A DNA stretch of 64,000 nucleotides from Exiguobacterium oxidotolerans JCM 12280 (GTDB lineage: Bacteria; Bacillota; Bacilli; Exiguobacteriales; Exiguobacteriaceae). This document shows, piece by piece, positions 1-8,137 of the stretch (the first letter of the stretch is position 1; each line of letters opens with the position of its first letter). The stretch covers positions 620,001 through 684,000 of the forward strand of contig NZ_JNIS01000001.1 of assembly GCF_000702625.1 (NCBI RefSeq), read 5' to 3'. Both the position numbers and the translations under genes were made by a program. Under the pieces are notes generated by a model, which saw only the letters and a list, made by a program, of their open reading frames with translations, did no database searches and was not told the DNA's origin.

Positions 1-795
1 GGTTCCATTTTTGACGAACTCGCGTAAGAAATCACGTTCGGATAGAACACCGATGATATGGTCAATCGAGTCCTTATAAACCGGCAGACGGGAAAAACCG
101 CCTTTTTGTACCTCACGTAAAATTTCTTCGAAGCTGTCATCGATATCAATCGCTTGAATATCTGTTCGTGGTGTCAACGCTTCTTCGACAGTAATGTTCT
201 TAAAATCGACGGCACGGTGGACAAGCTCAGCCCCTGCTTCATCCATGACGCCTTCTTCCTCACTGATGTCGACGAGTGCCAACAGCTCTTGTTCCGTCAC
301 GAGCGGTCCTTTTGGATCAGCACCAATCAGGACAAGTGCAACATGACGTAACTTTAAGAATAGAAAGACGACTGGTTTGAAGAGACTCAGACACATGCGC
401 AGTGGACTACTAATCCAGAGGACGTACTTTTCAGCATGTTCCCGTGCGTACGATTTCGGAATCAATTCACCGAATAACAAAATCAGTAAGAACGTTCCGA
501 AAACGATGCCGACGCGTGGTAACGGCTCCGATGACATCGTCATCGCAAGCCATCCCCCAATCATCGCAACACCGAGGTTCGAAATCGTATTGCCAATCAA
601 AATTGCGGTCAGCGTTTCTTCATAGCGTTGGAACAAGCGCAGTGCTCGTGAGGCACGACGGTCGCCTTCTTCAGATTGATGCAAAATCCGTAAGCGGTTT
701 GCGCTCGATAAAGCAGTTTCAGAAGAAGAGAAGAACGCTGAGATGACCAATAACACGAGCAGCCAGATGAACGGAATCGCGGGAAGTGGGTCCAC
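1..795 (-). CDS. Hemolysin-family CBS/DUF21 membrane protein (partial)
   Basis: The coding region continues past the left edge; about 265 N-terminal codons are visible. The protein has an N-terminal CNNM/DUF21 membrane domain (hydrophobic segment from IPFIWLLVLLVI, then FSSSETALSSANR, then more membrane segments with FGELIPKSYA) followed by the start of paired CBS domains (LTPRTDIQAID, FSRLPVYKDSIDHIIGVL). This is the CorC/TlyC/YhdP type of integral membrane protein; such proteins are linked to divalent-cation transport, and the 'hemolysin' name is historical. The chosen start is a GTG with GGAG 12 nt upstream; an in-frame ATG at 813 is possible but its AGGA is too close. It reads away from obg and seems to be a separate unit. 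The family is clear, the substrate is not. Confidence 0.85.
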   Translation of the reverse strand, partial: MDPLPAIPFIWLLVLLVISAFFSSSETALSSANRLRILHQSEEGDRRASRALRLFQRYEETLTAILIGNTISNLGVAMIGGWLAMTMSSEPLPRVGIVFGTFLLILLFGELIPKSYAREHAEKYVLWISSPLRMCLSLFKPVVFLFLKLRHVALVLIGADPKGPLVTEQELLALVDISEEEGVMDEAGAELVHRAVDFKNITVEEALTPRTDIQAIDIDDSFEEILREVQKGGFSRLPVYKDSIDHIIGVLSERDFLREFVKNGT

Positions 796-840
796 GATGA
801 TTTCACACTCCATTTCCTAAATGAATGATTTACGTGATTT

Positions 841-2136
841 TTAGAACGAAGACTCGATGAATTCGAATTCGAAGTCACGGATCCGAACGACGTCCCCATC
901 AATCGCACCTAACTTACGAAGCTCATCATCGACGCCCATTTGACGTAATGTCCGAGCGAATCGTTTAATCGACTCTTCCCGCATGAAGTTCGTCATCGTG
1001 AAGAGTTTCTCGATCCGTGGTCCTTGGATGACGAAGCAATCATCTTCATCTTTCGAAATCGTAAAGCCAGCTTCTGGTGCTTCGTAACCATAGACAACAC
1101 GTGGTGTCGCGGCTTTTTCTTCAAGCTCTTCAAGACCAAATTCTGGTGTCGCATCGACGAGATCGGCGATCCGGAACAAGAGGTCACGTAATCCTTGACG
1201 CGTCGCTGCAGAAATCGCAAAGACTTCGAGGTCCGGGAACGCTTCTTTGAACGCTTCGAGGTTCGCTTCTGCATCCGGCATATCCATCTTGTTTGCGACG
1301 ACGACTTGCGGACGATCCGTCAGACGTAAGTTATAGTCTGCCAGTTCTTTGTTGATGATGTTGTAATCCTCAACCGGGTCGCGTCCTTCCATTCCACTCA
1401 TGTCGATGACGTGGACGATGACTTTCGTCCGCTCGACGTGACGAAGGAATTGGTGACCGAGTCCGACACCTTCACTTGCTCCTTCGATGAGTCCCGGTAA
1501 GTCGGCCATGATGAAGCTACGGCTGTCTTCCGTTTCGACGACACCGATGTTTGGTGTGATTGTCGTGAAGTGGTATGCTCCGATTTTCGGACGTGCTGCT
1601 GAGACGATTGATAACATCGTTGATTTCCCGACACTCGGGAATCCGACAAGTCCAACATCAGCAAGCATCTTGAGTTCAAGTTTCAAGTACTTCTCTTCGC
1701 CGGGCTCCCCGTTTTCCGCATGTTCCGGAGCCGGGTTCGCAGGTGTCGCGAAACGCGAGTTTCCGCGTCCACCACGTCCACCTTTAGCGACGACGGCTTG
1801 TTGCCCGTGATGAACGAGATCGGCAATGACTGCATCCGTATCATCATCGTAGACGACCGTGCCTGGTGGTACTTTAACGACGAGGTGCTCCGACTTACGT
1901 CCGTGCATCCCCTTCGACATTCCATTTTCACCTTGAACGGCTTTAAAATGGCGTTTGTAACGGAAGTCCATCAACGTACGAAGTCCTTCATCCACTTCAA
2001 GAACGACGTGAGCACCGTGCCCACCATCTCCTCCGGCCGGACCACCGTCTGGAACATATTTTTCGCGACGGAACGCAACTTGCCCGCGTCCACCATCTCC
2101 TGCTTTTACATAAATATTTACCTGATCGACGAACAT
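841..2136 (-). CDS. obg: Obg GTPase
   Basis: Essential Obg/CgtA family GTPase of 431 residues that associates with the 50S ribosomal subunit and links ribosome assembly to stress responses. The glycine-rich Obg fold is at residues 1-158 ([22 protein letters not shown]), then the G domain with P-loop GFPSVGKST near 165, switch [11 protein letters not shown] and NKMD, and a C-terminal OCT domain from about 345, giving the length normal for Bacillales. The start has AGGAGG 8 nt upstream. It follows the spo0B-like gene by 15 nt, so the two are co-transcribed, as in Bacillus. Confidence 0.98.
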   Translation of the reverse strand: MFVDQVNIYVKAGDGGRGQVAFRREKYVPDGGPAGGDGGHGAHVVLEVDEGLRTLMDFRYKRHFKAVQGENGMSKGMHGRKSEHLVVKVPPGTVVYDDDTDAVIADLVHHGQQAVVAKGGRGGRGNSRFATPANPAPEHAENGEPGEEKYLKLELKMLADVGLVGFPSVGKSTMLSIVSAARPKIGAYHFTTITPNIGVVETEDSRSFIMADLPGLIEGASEGVGLGHQFLRHVERTKVIVHVIDMSGMEGRDPVEDYNIINKELADYNLRLTDRPQVVVANKMDMPDAEANLEAFKEAFPDLEVFAISAATRQGLRDLLFRIADLVDATPEFGLEELEEKAATPRVVYGYEAPEAGFTISKDEDDCFVIQGPRIEKLFTMTNFMREESIKRFARTLRQMGVDDELRKLGAIDGDVVRIRDFEFEFIESSF

Positions 2137-2151
2137 GTCAGATCCCTCCTA

Positions 2152-2637
2152 TTACTTCTCTTCCCCTACAGGAAGACTTTCAATTTCGATCACACACTCA
2201 TTGGCTGTCTGTGACTCGATTTCCATCGGCGTCACTAGATTCTTAAGGCGCGACATATCTAGTAGATCCCGATAGACCTCGATGGTCACGCCCTCATGGA
2301 AGGTCACGGATACTTCTCCATCTCCCACTTCAATCATATCAATCGCAGCCTCGATGATTTTCGCTAGCCGTACGTCATCAATCTGCTTCGGTTTCTCGAT
2401 CACATCATATTCGACAGTCAAGCCTGTCCAATCCGCTCGTTGAAGTGTGAGCGCTGTTTTCGGTAGTTCAATCAACGTCAGGCGTCCTTCTCGTGACGCT
2501 TGCTCGCGATAGACTGAACAAATCGATTCAACCGCCGCCTCGTCACCCATCGCGCTATACGAACGAACGAGTTGTAATCGATTCAACCATTCGTGACGAA
2601 GTGTCTTTAAAAGATCAAGTACCTGCTCATCCTTCAT
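2152..2637 (-). CDS. Spo0B-like phosphotransferase domain protein
   Basis: A 161-residue protein in the exact position of spo0B (rpmA - spo0B - obg). The N-terminal helix contains LRHEWLNRLQLVRSY, matching the Spo0B dimerisation helix whose histidine accepts phosphate from Spo0F in B. subtilis; the equivalent here is H15. The rest resembles a reduced histidine-kinase-like C-terminal domain without clear ATP-binding boxes, as in Spo0B, and it is somewhat shorter than B. subtilis Spo0B. Sporulation genes that normally flank these blocks are missing, so a role other than sporulation is likely (inference). AGGAGGG precedes the ATG. A terminator-like hairpin lies just upstream, so expression may be attenuated relative to the ribosomal genes. 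Confidence 0.8.
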   Translation of the reverse strand: MKDEQVLDLLKTLRHEWLNRLQLVRSYSAMGDEAAVESICSVYREQASREGRLTLIELPKTALTLQRADWTGLTVEYDVIEKPKQIDDVRLAKIIEAAIDMIEVGDGEVSVTFHEGVTIEVYRDLLDMSRLKNLVTPMEIESQTANECVIEIESLPVGEEK

Positions 2638-2652
2638 CGGTCGTTCCCTCCT

Positions 2653-2691
2653 AAAAAAACAGACCCTAACCCCCGAAAGTGGCTAGAGTCT
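2653..2691 (-). terminator. Terminator/attenuator between rpmA and spo0B-like gene
   Basis: On the minus strand a roughly 12-bp stem (CAGACTCTAGCC with GGTTAGGGTCTG, two G-U pairs) is followed at once by seven U residues, which run straight into the AGGAGG of the spo0B-like gene. It can partly terminate the ribosomal-protein transcript and lower spo0B-obg expression. Confidence 0.8.
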
Positions 2692-2705
2692 GCTTCATCG
2701 ATCAC

Positions 2706-2984
2706 TTATGCTGGGTAAACGCTGACTTGTTTTTTGTCGCGTCCAAGACGTTCGAAACGAACGACACCAGTTGCAGTTGCGAAAAGTGTATCATCGCCAC
2801 CACGTCCGACGTTCATACCTGGGTGAATCTTCGTACCGCGTTGGCGGTAGAGGATTGAACCAGCAGAAACAGTTTGACCGTCTGCACGTTTCGCCCCAAG
2901 GCGTTTCGATTGCGAGTCACGACCGTTCTTTGTCGAACCTACCCCTTTTTTCGATGCGAAGAACTGAAGATTAAGTTTCAACAT
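2706..2984 (-). CDS. rpmA: 50S ribosomal protein L27
   Basis: Ribosomal protein L27, 92 residues, part of the peptidyl-transferase centre. It carries the Bacillota-type N-terminal extension [14 protein letters not shown], which the protease Prp removes before the mature N-terminus can reach the tRNA site (established in Staphylococcus aureus). The body [15 protein letters not shown] is canonical. The gene for Prp lies 14 nt upstream in the same operon. A strong AGGAGG precedes the ATG. A terminator hairpin follows the stop. Confidence 0.98.
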   Translation of the reverse strand: MLKLNLQFFASKKGVGSTKNGRDSQSKRLGAKRADGQTVSAGSILYRQRGTKIHPGMNVGRGGDDTLFATATGVVRFERLGRDKKQVSVYPA

Positions 2985-2998
2985 GTGGAATCCACCTC

Positions 2999-3337
2999 CT
3001 ATATTTGTTCAAGTTGGATATACTCACCGTAACTTTCAGCGATGGTTCCGAGTTGGACCAAGGTCGCTTCCAGTAACAATTGGGTGCGTTCACTGACATC
3101 CGGTGCTAAGTCAGCGTACGGCTCTACATAAAAGTAGCCACCCTCTTGTTGTTCTGCCATTTCAAGGAGCAGGACCTGCCCGAGTAGTGACTCGATTGCA
3201 TTGTATGCTCCGAAAATCACGCTTGAAGTGCCGGCACAGACTAAATCTAGACCAGGCTCAGCAAACTCGGCATGTCCTGTCACTTCGATGGAACGAATCA
3301 AATCCGCTTCATCTCGTCGAATCTTAACACGTATCAT
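2999..3337 (-). CDS. prp: Ribosomal-processing cysteine protease Prp
   Basis: A 112-residue protease (YsxB family) that cleaves the N-terminal extension of L27. The catalytic pair is visible as H22 in [11 protein letters not shown] and C34 in DLVCAGTS, the same numbering reported for the S. aureus enzyme. It lies between rplU and rpmA, as in other Bacillota, and starts just after the rplU stop; its ribosome-binding site is weak, so translational coupling with rplU is likely. Confidence 0.95.
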   Translation of the reverse strand: MIRVKIRRDEADLIRSIEVTGHAEFAEPGLDLVCAGTSSVIFGAYNAIESLLGQVLLLEMAEQQEGGYFYVEPYADLAPDVSERTQLLLEATLVQLGTIAESYGEYIQLEQI

Positions 3338-3340
3338 GGC

Positions 3341-3649
3341 TTACGCTTCGATTTTCTCGATGCGGACCTTCGTGTAAGGTTGACGGTGACCTTGCTTACG
3401 ACGGTAGTTCTTTTTAGCTTTCATTTTGAAGACTGTGATCTTTTTCGCGCGAGCGTGTTTGATGACCGTTGCTACGACCTTCGCACCTTCTACGAGTGGA
3501 GCGCCGACTTTAACATCGTCACCACCAAGGATCAAGACTTCGCCGAATTCTACTGTGCTGTCGACGTCTGCGTTTAATTTCTCAACGTAGATCTCTTGGC
3601 CAGCTTCGACTTTAACTTGTTTACCACCAGTTTTAATAATTGCGTACAT
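3341..3649 (-). CDS. rplU: 50S ribosomal protein L21
   Basis: Ribosomal protein L21, 102 residues ([14 protein letters not shown] to the basic C-terminus [14 protein letters not shown]), which binds 23S rRNA. An in-frame GTG at 3658 overlaps the Shine-Dalgarno sequence; the ATG chosen here has AGGAGG 8 nt upstream and gives the usual L21 N-terminus. It is the first gene of rplU-prp-rpmA and is preceded by a promoter and a structured leader. Confidence 0.98.
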   Translation of the reverse strand: MYAIIKTGGKQVKVEAGQEIYVEKLNADVDSTVEFGEVLILGGDDVKVGAPLVEGAKVVATVIKHARAKKITVFKMKAKKNYRRKQGHRQPYTKVRIEKIEA

Positions 3650-3654
3650 TACGT

Positions 3655-3757
3655 GCACCTCCTCTTAGGAACTCAGACTCGCCATCACGGGCAGCGGATG
3701 CTTTAAAACCCGGTCTGTGCGGTTGTAGTCATTTGGTGCTTCCAAACGAACTAACGT
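3655..3757 (-). promoter_or_regulatory. Probable L21 leader (5' UTR of rplU)
   Basis: A transcribed leader of about 100 nt lies between the rplU promoter and its ribosome-binding site. It contains complementary segments (for example GCATCCGCTGCCCGTGATGGC) and occupies the place of the L21 leader of Bacillota, a ribosomal-protein autoregulatory RNA. The assignment rests on position, length and foldability; no covariance model was run. Confidence 0.5.
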
Positions 3758-3762
3758 TATTC

Positions 3763-3792
3763 AGAATACCAAATGAAGTTGACTATTGTCAA
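3763..3792 (-). promoter_or_regulatory. SigA-type promoter of rplU operon
   Basis: Minus-strand TTGACA (3787-3792), an 18-bp spacer and TATTCT (3763-3768), just upstream of the L21 leader and downstream of the RNase E/G gene. Confidence 0.75.
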
Positions 3793-3800
3793 TAACGTTC

Positions 3801-5147
3801 TTATTGTTTTTGCTGACGACCGATAAATTCTTCACATTCCTGCTTCGTTCCCGTAAATAAGATACCGGTTTCGCCTTCGACAATTAACAGCTCGACCGGT
3901 GCGTCTTGTAGCAACAACGGACTTAAGTCGCCAGTCGGCACGCGGACGACGGCTGCTTCCGCATAGGTCGCAATTTCAATCAACTTCGGTTCGAGTTGCC
4001 GGTGAATCGCAATCCGTGACGGCTTCCCTTGTGCAACAGACCGTTCGAGTAACGATTTTCCATGCCGTTGCCGCGTCAATTCGCAAAGACCCATCTTCGT
4101 AAAACCGTAGACTTCGATTTGCTTCGTTTCTTGGGCGGCGCGTTCCTTTAGCAATTGCGTCACACGCGTCTGCCCTTTACTTGAGCCCCGCAGGAAATCG
4201 ACGGCAATCATGCCACTGATGTTGCGCAAACGTAATTGGCGCATGATTTCACCGGCTGCCGCTTCATTGATTTGGTCAAACGTCCGTTTTTGCTCTTTGA
4301 CGGAAATCATCTTCCCACTATTGACGTCAATCACTGTCATCGTCTCGACTTCTTCAATCAATAAATAGGCGCCGCCATCGAGCCAAACGATTTTTTCGAG
4401 CGCTTTCTCGATGACTTGGTCGACATGTTCCATCTCCGGGAGCCGTCCTTTCAATACAGGACGATCGACGCGTAATCCGAGTTGCTCCAATCGTTCTTTT
4501 TCCATTCGATTCGATACACAGGCTTCTTCGATGAACGGGAGCCGTTTCGCTTCCTGGACAATCAATGATTCATCCTGTTCTAAGTTATCCTGCTTTAGCA
4601 TTTGTTCATGACGGGCCCGTAACTGAAACAGCTCTTTCTCGAGTATACCGACTTCTGCTTGCGATGCTTCCGTTCGGTACAAGATGCCTTCCATCTCACT
4701 TGTCTGAATCAGCTCGGCTAATTGTTGCTGCGTGACGAGATCGAGTTTCCGGCTAAAGCGGACACGCCGACCATACGGGAAATAGACGAGATAGCGTCCG
4801 CCATAGGTGATGTTTTGCGTCACTTTATGCTGTTTCGGTGCCGTGCCTTCCTTGACGACCTGAACGAGAATGGTCTGACCGACTTGGACAGCCTGACCGA
4901 TTGTCGGGACATCCGGGTAACGGCGTAACGTTTCCAATGTTTCGTTGATCGGTAAGTAAAGCGGTGTTCCATCGGTCGCAATCAAAAAGGCAGCCTCAAG
5001 CGTCGGATGCAGCCGATCGACTTTCGCGTAGAGCAGCGTACCGACACGAATCTCATCCCGCATCCGCTCATGGTACTCGACGACTCGACCGCCTTCAACT
5101 AACGCAACACGCTCAAGCGACGGGGTTTGTTCACTAATCCATTTCAT
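3801..5147 (-). CDS. rng: Ribonuclease E/G family endoribonuclease
   Basis: A 448-residue RNase E/G family protein. The N-terminal S1-like RNA-binding region (about 35-125, with GTLLYAKVDRLHPTLEAAFL) is followed by the catalytic DNase I-like core with the first metal-binding aspartate in VIDVNSGK and the second in GMIAVDFLRG. Such enzymes cut single-stranded AU-rich RNA in mRNA decay and rRNA maturation. The CPxCxG zinc-link motif of the E. coli enzymes is not present after GLCELTRQRHGKSL, so the quaternary structure may differ. In B. subtilis this spot, between minD and rplU, holds spoIVFA-spoIVFB and there is no RNase E/G. GGAGG precedes the ATG. A terminator separates it from minD. Confidence 0.9.
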   Translation of the reverse strand: MKWISEQTPSLERVALVEGGRVVEYHERMRDEIRVGTLLYAKVDRLHPTLEAAFLIATDGTPLYLPINETLETLRRYPDVPTIGQAVQVGQTILVQVVKEGTAPKQHKVTQNITYGGRYLVYFPYGRRVRFSRKLDLVTQQQLAELIQTSEMEGILYRTEASQAEVGILEKELFQLRARHEQMLKQDNLEQDESLIVQEAKRLPFIEEACVSNRMEKERLEQLGLRVDRPVLKGRLPEMEHVDQVIEKALEKIVWLDGGAYLLIEEVETMTVIDVNSGKMISVKEQKRTFDQINEAAAGEIMRQLRLRNISGMIAVDFLRGSSKGQTRVTQLLKERAAQETKQIEVYGFTKMGLCELTRQRHGKSLLERSVAQGKPSRIAIHRQLEPKLIEIATYAEAAVVRVPTGDLSPLLLQDAPVELLIVEGETGILFTGTKQECEEFIGRQQKQ

Positions 5148-5159
5148 ACGAATTCCTCC

Positions 5160-5203
5160 AAAAAAAATAGACCAGAAGCAACATAGCTCTTCTCGTCTAT
5201 TTT
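5160..5203 (-). terminator. Terminator after minD
   Basis: Minus-strand stem AATAGAC-GAGAAG with CTTCT-GGTCTATT, then eight U residues. It ends the mreBCD-minCD transcript just before the RNase E/G start. Confidence 0.85.
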
Positions 5204-5210
5204 CCCTAAC

Positions 5211-6059
5211 TTATTTCATACCAAGCATTTTTTTCAATTTCACGAAGAACCCTTTTTGCGGTTGTTCGTTTAAGTCGAGTAATGGAACTGACTCTCCTAG
5301 AATCCGCCGCGTGATGTTCCGGTAACCGAGTCCGGCCCGATTATCCGGATTCATCGTCACCGGGACGCCACGGTGCGAGGCCGCGATGACTTCTTCGTCG
5401 TCGACGATCAAGCCGAGCAGGTCGATCGACAAGATACGCATGATTTCATCGATGTCGAGCATGTCCCCTGATGCCATCATGTGTGAACGGACACGGTTGA
5501 TGACGAGACGCGGGACGATTTCACGCTCCGACCGTTCGAGCATGCCGATGATTCGGTCTGCATCCTGAACCGCGGCTTTTTCCGGTGTCGTGACGATGAC
5601 GGCTTCATCCGCTCCGGCAATCGCGTTCATGAATCCTTGCTCGATTCCAGCAGGGCAATCGATTAAAACGAACTCATATTCAAGTTTCAACGTGTCAATG
5701 ATCGCTTTCACCTGTTCCGGCGTGACGGACGATTTGTCCTTAGACTGGGCAGCAGGCAACAGATACATCTCTTCAAAACGTTTATCACGCACGAGTGCTT
5801 GGTGCAACTTACATTGCCCCGTCACGACGTCGACGATGTTATAGATACTCCGATTATCGAGACCAAGTACGATATCGAGATTACGTAATCCAATATCCGT
5901 ATCGACGAGACAAACCGAGTGGCCCATCAATGCGAGCGCAGTTCCGATGTTCGCAGTCGTCGTCGTTTTCCCGACGCCACCTTTACCAGACGTGACGACA
6001 ATCGCCCGCCCGACGTTCGTTTTGGCATCTCTATGTACCTGTTCTTTCACTTGTTCCAT
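5211..6059 (-). CDS. minD: Septum site-determining ATPase MinD
   Basis: ParA/MinD-type ATPase, 282 residues, which recruits MinC to the membrane and prevents polar Z-ring assembly. The deviant Walker A TSGKGGVGKTTT is near residue 25, with VDTDIGLRNLD and LIDCPAG further on. The C-terminal amphipathic membrane-targeting helix is KKGFFVKLKKMLGMK. The ATG chosen has AGAGGGTG upstream; an in-frame GTG at 6068 overlaps the end of minC and is less likely. It is translationally coupled to minC. Confidence 0.97.
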   Translation of the reverse strand: MEQVKEQVHRDAKTNVGRAIVVTSGKGGVGKTTTTANIGTALALMGHSVCLVDTDIGLRNLDIVLGLDNRSIYNIVDVVTGQCKLHQALVRDKRFEEMYLLPAAQSKDKSSVTPEQVKAIIDTLKLEYEFVLIDCPAGIEQGFMNAIAGADEAVIVTTPEKAAVQDADRIIGMLERSEREIVPRLVINRVRSHMMASGDMLDIDEIMRILSIDLLGLIVDDEEVIAASHRGVPVTMNPDNRAGLGYRNITRRILGESVPLLDLNEQPQKGFFVKLKKMLGMK

Positions 6060-6064
6060 GTCTG

Positions 6065-6739
6065 TCACCCTCTTTCACTATCGATCGCAAACTGATCCAT
6101 CCGCGCAAGCGGAACGGTTTGGAGTCGAGAAAATTCAATTCCCGCTTCTCCTATAAACGCACAACCCATTTCTAAGGCCGGTACCGGTGCATCATCCGGT
6201 TCATCATGGACGAGGTCAGAAATCGAAATCCACTTCGGTTGTAGCACACTTGCGGCGACGACCGCTTCATCATTGCCACCTTTACCGGCGTGAACCGTCC
6301 CTCTTAATGCTCCGAGACAATAGATACTTCCAGTCGCATGGACGACAGCACCAGGGTTGATGTCACCGATGACGACGATTGACCCTTCAATATCAAGGAC
6401 ATGACCACTCCTAGCAGTTCCACCAAAATAGTGGAAGGTCCGTTCCCCATATAATGCTTTTGCTTCATCTTTCGTCAGGCACTCACTGTCATACCCGTTG
6501 AATGAAAAAGAATCATGTCGTCCGACAATCGATTCGACCGCTGTCACGACACCTTCGTCGACGTAACGTCGCCCAAAGAAGAACGTAATCGGTACGGCGC
6601 GTCCGTTCTCGACGGATTTATCGGCAAGCGTCAATTCTAAGTCGTCAAGAAATTCATCCACACTGCACCGTTCGTTTACATAAACGGCAAGGCCACCACG
6701 ATGACCTTTCATCGTTACATAACGCTTACGTTCAATCAT
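6065..6739 (-). CDS. minC: Septum site-determining protein MinC
   Basis: FtsZ-assembly inhibitor of 224 residues that works with MinD. It has the N-terminal inhibitory domain (1-105) and the C-terminal beta-helical domain with glycine-rich turns (GGTARSGHVLDIEGSIVVIGD, NPGAVVHATGSIYCLGALRG) that binds MinD and dimerises. Last-but-one gene of mreBCD-minCD, four bases after mreD. AAGAGG precedes the ATG. Confidence 0.96.
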   Translation of the reverse strand: MIERKRYVTMKGHRGGLAVYVNERCSVDEFLDDLELTLADKSVENGRAVPITFFFGRRYVDEGVVTAVESIVGRHDSFSFNGYDSECLTKDEAKALYGERTFHYFGGTARSGHVLDIEGSIVVIGDINPGAVVHATGSIYCLGALRGTVHAGKGGNDEAVVAASVLQPKWISISDLVHDEPDDAPVPALEMGCAFIGEAGIEFSRLQTVPLARMDQFAIDSERG

Positions 6740-6742
6740 GAC

Positions 6743-7246
6743 TCATCCTCTTTTCTCGTCAAGTGTGGATTGCACGAGTCGGGTCATCGGATAATACAGA
6801 ATGATAATCCCGATCAGCTGTGCAATGAGACTCTTCGGAATGATTTGTGTCGCCAGTTCTGTAAACGGAACATCGACACCTAAGACCGAAGCCGTAAAGA
6901 AATAAATATCAAATTCGAATAATAAGGCACTGAACGTAAAGGTGACGATAATCGTCAATACGTTCTCCTTTACATATTTTAGCACGAAGCTACTAAAAAG
7001 CGGAATGGCAGATAACGCAAATAAGTAAATACCGATGATATCGGAATAGACGAAGTCATACAACAGACCGAATACTAAGCCGAAACCAAGTGCCTGTTCG
7101 ATTTTGCCGTAGCGTCCGAGAAACATTAAGGCAATCAAAGTCAGGTGGACCGCATACGGCGACCCGTCACCGAGCGGACCTGCAAAAATCGTTCCTTCCA
7201 AGATAAAAAGAAGGAACACGGCGAAAAACAACTTGACGTTATTCAC
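6743..7246 (-). CDS. mreD: Rod shape-determining protein MreD
   Basis: Polytopic membrane protein of 167 residues with about five hydrophobic segments; it belongs to the MreBCD elongasome that directs lateral-wall peptidoglycan synthesis. The start is a GTG with GGGAGGGG 6 nt upstream, overlapping the end of mreC by 8 nt; a longer upstream reading lies inside mreC and is not needed. Its position between mreC and minC is the standard Bacillales order. Confidence 0.93.
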   Translation of the reverse strand: MNNVKLFFAVFLLFILEGTIFAGPLGDGSPYAVHLTLIALMFLGRYGKIEQALGFGLVFGLLYDFVYSDIIGIYLFALSAIPLFSSFVLKYVKENVLTIIVTFTFSALLFEFDIYFFTASVLGVDVPFTELATQIIPKSLIAQLIGIIILYYPMTRLVQSTLDEKRG

Positions 7247-8123
7247 GAGTGTCCCCTCCCTTATCGGTCTCAGCGAAAGGTTCCTCCGCCTCTCGTTCAA
7301 TCACGAAGACGTGACCAAACTGTTCGAAGTCTGCTGCCGGTTTGACGTATGCGATTTTCGAAGCACCGTATTTATCCGACTTCACTTCCTCGATTTTGCC
7401 GATGACAACACCGCTTGGATATTTTCCTCCGAGACCGGATGTCGCGACAATCTGCCCTTTTTTTAACTTCGCGTCATTCGGAATTTTCGTGAATTTCAAC
7501 AAGTTCGTTTCCTCATCGAATCCTTCAATCGTTCCGAAAACACCCTTGCCTTTCGTATCGTCCGCAACAGCTGAAACATTGTTCGTACGACTCGTGTCAG
7601 ATAACAACTGAACGAGCGAAGTGTAGGCACTCGTCTGAATGACACGTCCAATCAATCCATCTGCCGTCACGACGGCCATATTGGACTTGACCCCTTTTTG
7701 TTCGCCGATGTTCACGGTCACGAAACGTTGCCACTCGGACGGTGTTCGACCAATCATTTCAGCTGGAAGTAACGTGTAGTCGCGAATCGAGCCACCCAGG
7801 TCGAGCATATCTTTTAACTCTTTGTTCTCACGTTCTAAATCACGGACTTTGACGGAAGTTTCCGCATAGTCATTTAAACGTGATTTTAAATACTCATTTT
7901 CCTTATACACGTCACGCACTTCTGTAATCGAAGTGACCGTATCATCAATCCAGCCAATCGGTGTCGCGAAAAGACGTTGACCGACCCCGACGGTATCACG
8001 GACAAAACTTTGATACCAGTGGGATTGGTTACGCCCTTGCAACGAAATACCGATCAATATCACCAAAAGGAGAAAACTAAGGAGTGTGATGAGCAGTTTT
8101 CGATTATTTAAAAATCGCTTCAT
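7239..8123 (-). CDS. mreC: Rod shape-determining protein MreC
   Basis: A 294-residue bitopic protein with a short cytoplasmic N-terminus, a membrane helix at about 9-28 (LLITLLSFLLLVILIGISLQ), an extracellular coiled coil at about 70-110 (KENEYLKSRLNDYAE, VRDLERENKELKDM) and paired beta-barrel domains. It joins MreB to the wall-synthesis complex outside the membrane. It lies between mreB and mreD. Confidence 0.97.
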   Translation of the reverse strand: MKRFLNNRKLLITLLSFLLLVILIGISLQGRNQSHWYQSFVRDTVGVGQRLFATPIGWIDDTVTSITEVRDVYKENEYLKSRLNDYAETSVKVRDLERENKELKDMLDLGGSIRDYTLLPAEMIGRTPSEWQRFVTVNIGEQKGVKSNMAVVTADGLIGRVIQTSAYTSLVQLLSDTSRTNNVSAVADDTKGKGVFGTIEGFDEETNLLKFTKIPNDAKLKKGQIVATSGLGGKYPSGVVIGKIEEVKSDKYGASKIAYVKPAADFEQFGHVFVIEREAEEPFAETDKGGDTRE

Positions 8124-8137
8124 CGCTCATCCCGTCC

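Noticed and set aside
1720-2214. A 164-codon open frame on the plus strand opposite obg and the spo0B-like gene
   Set aside because: It lies antisense to clearly conserved genes, lacks a ribosome-binding site and resembles no protein family; it is a shadow of the opposite frame.
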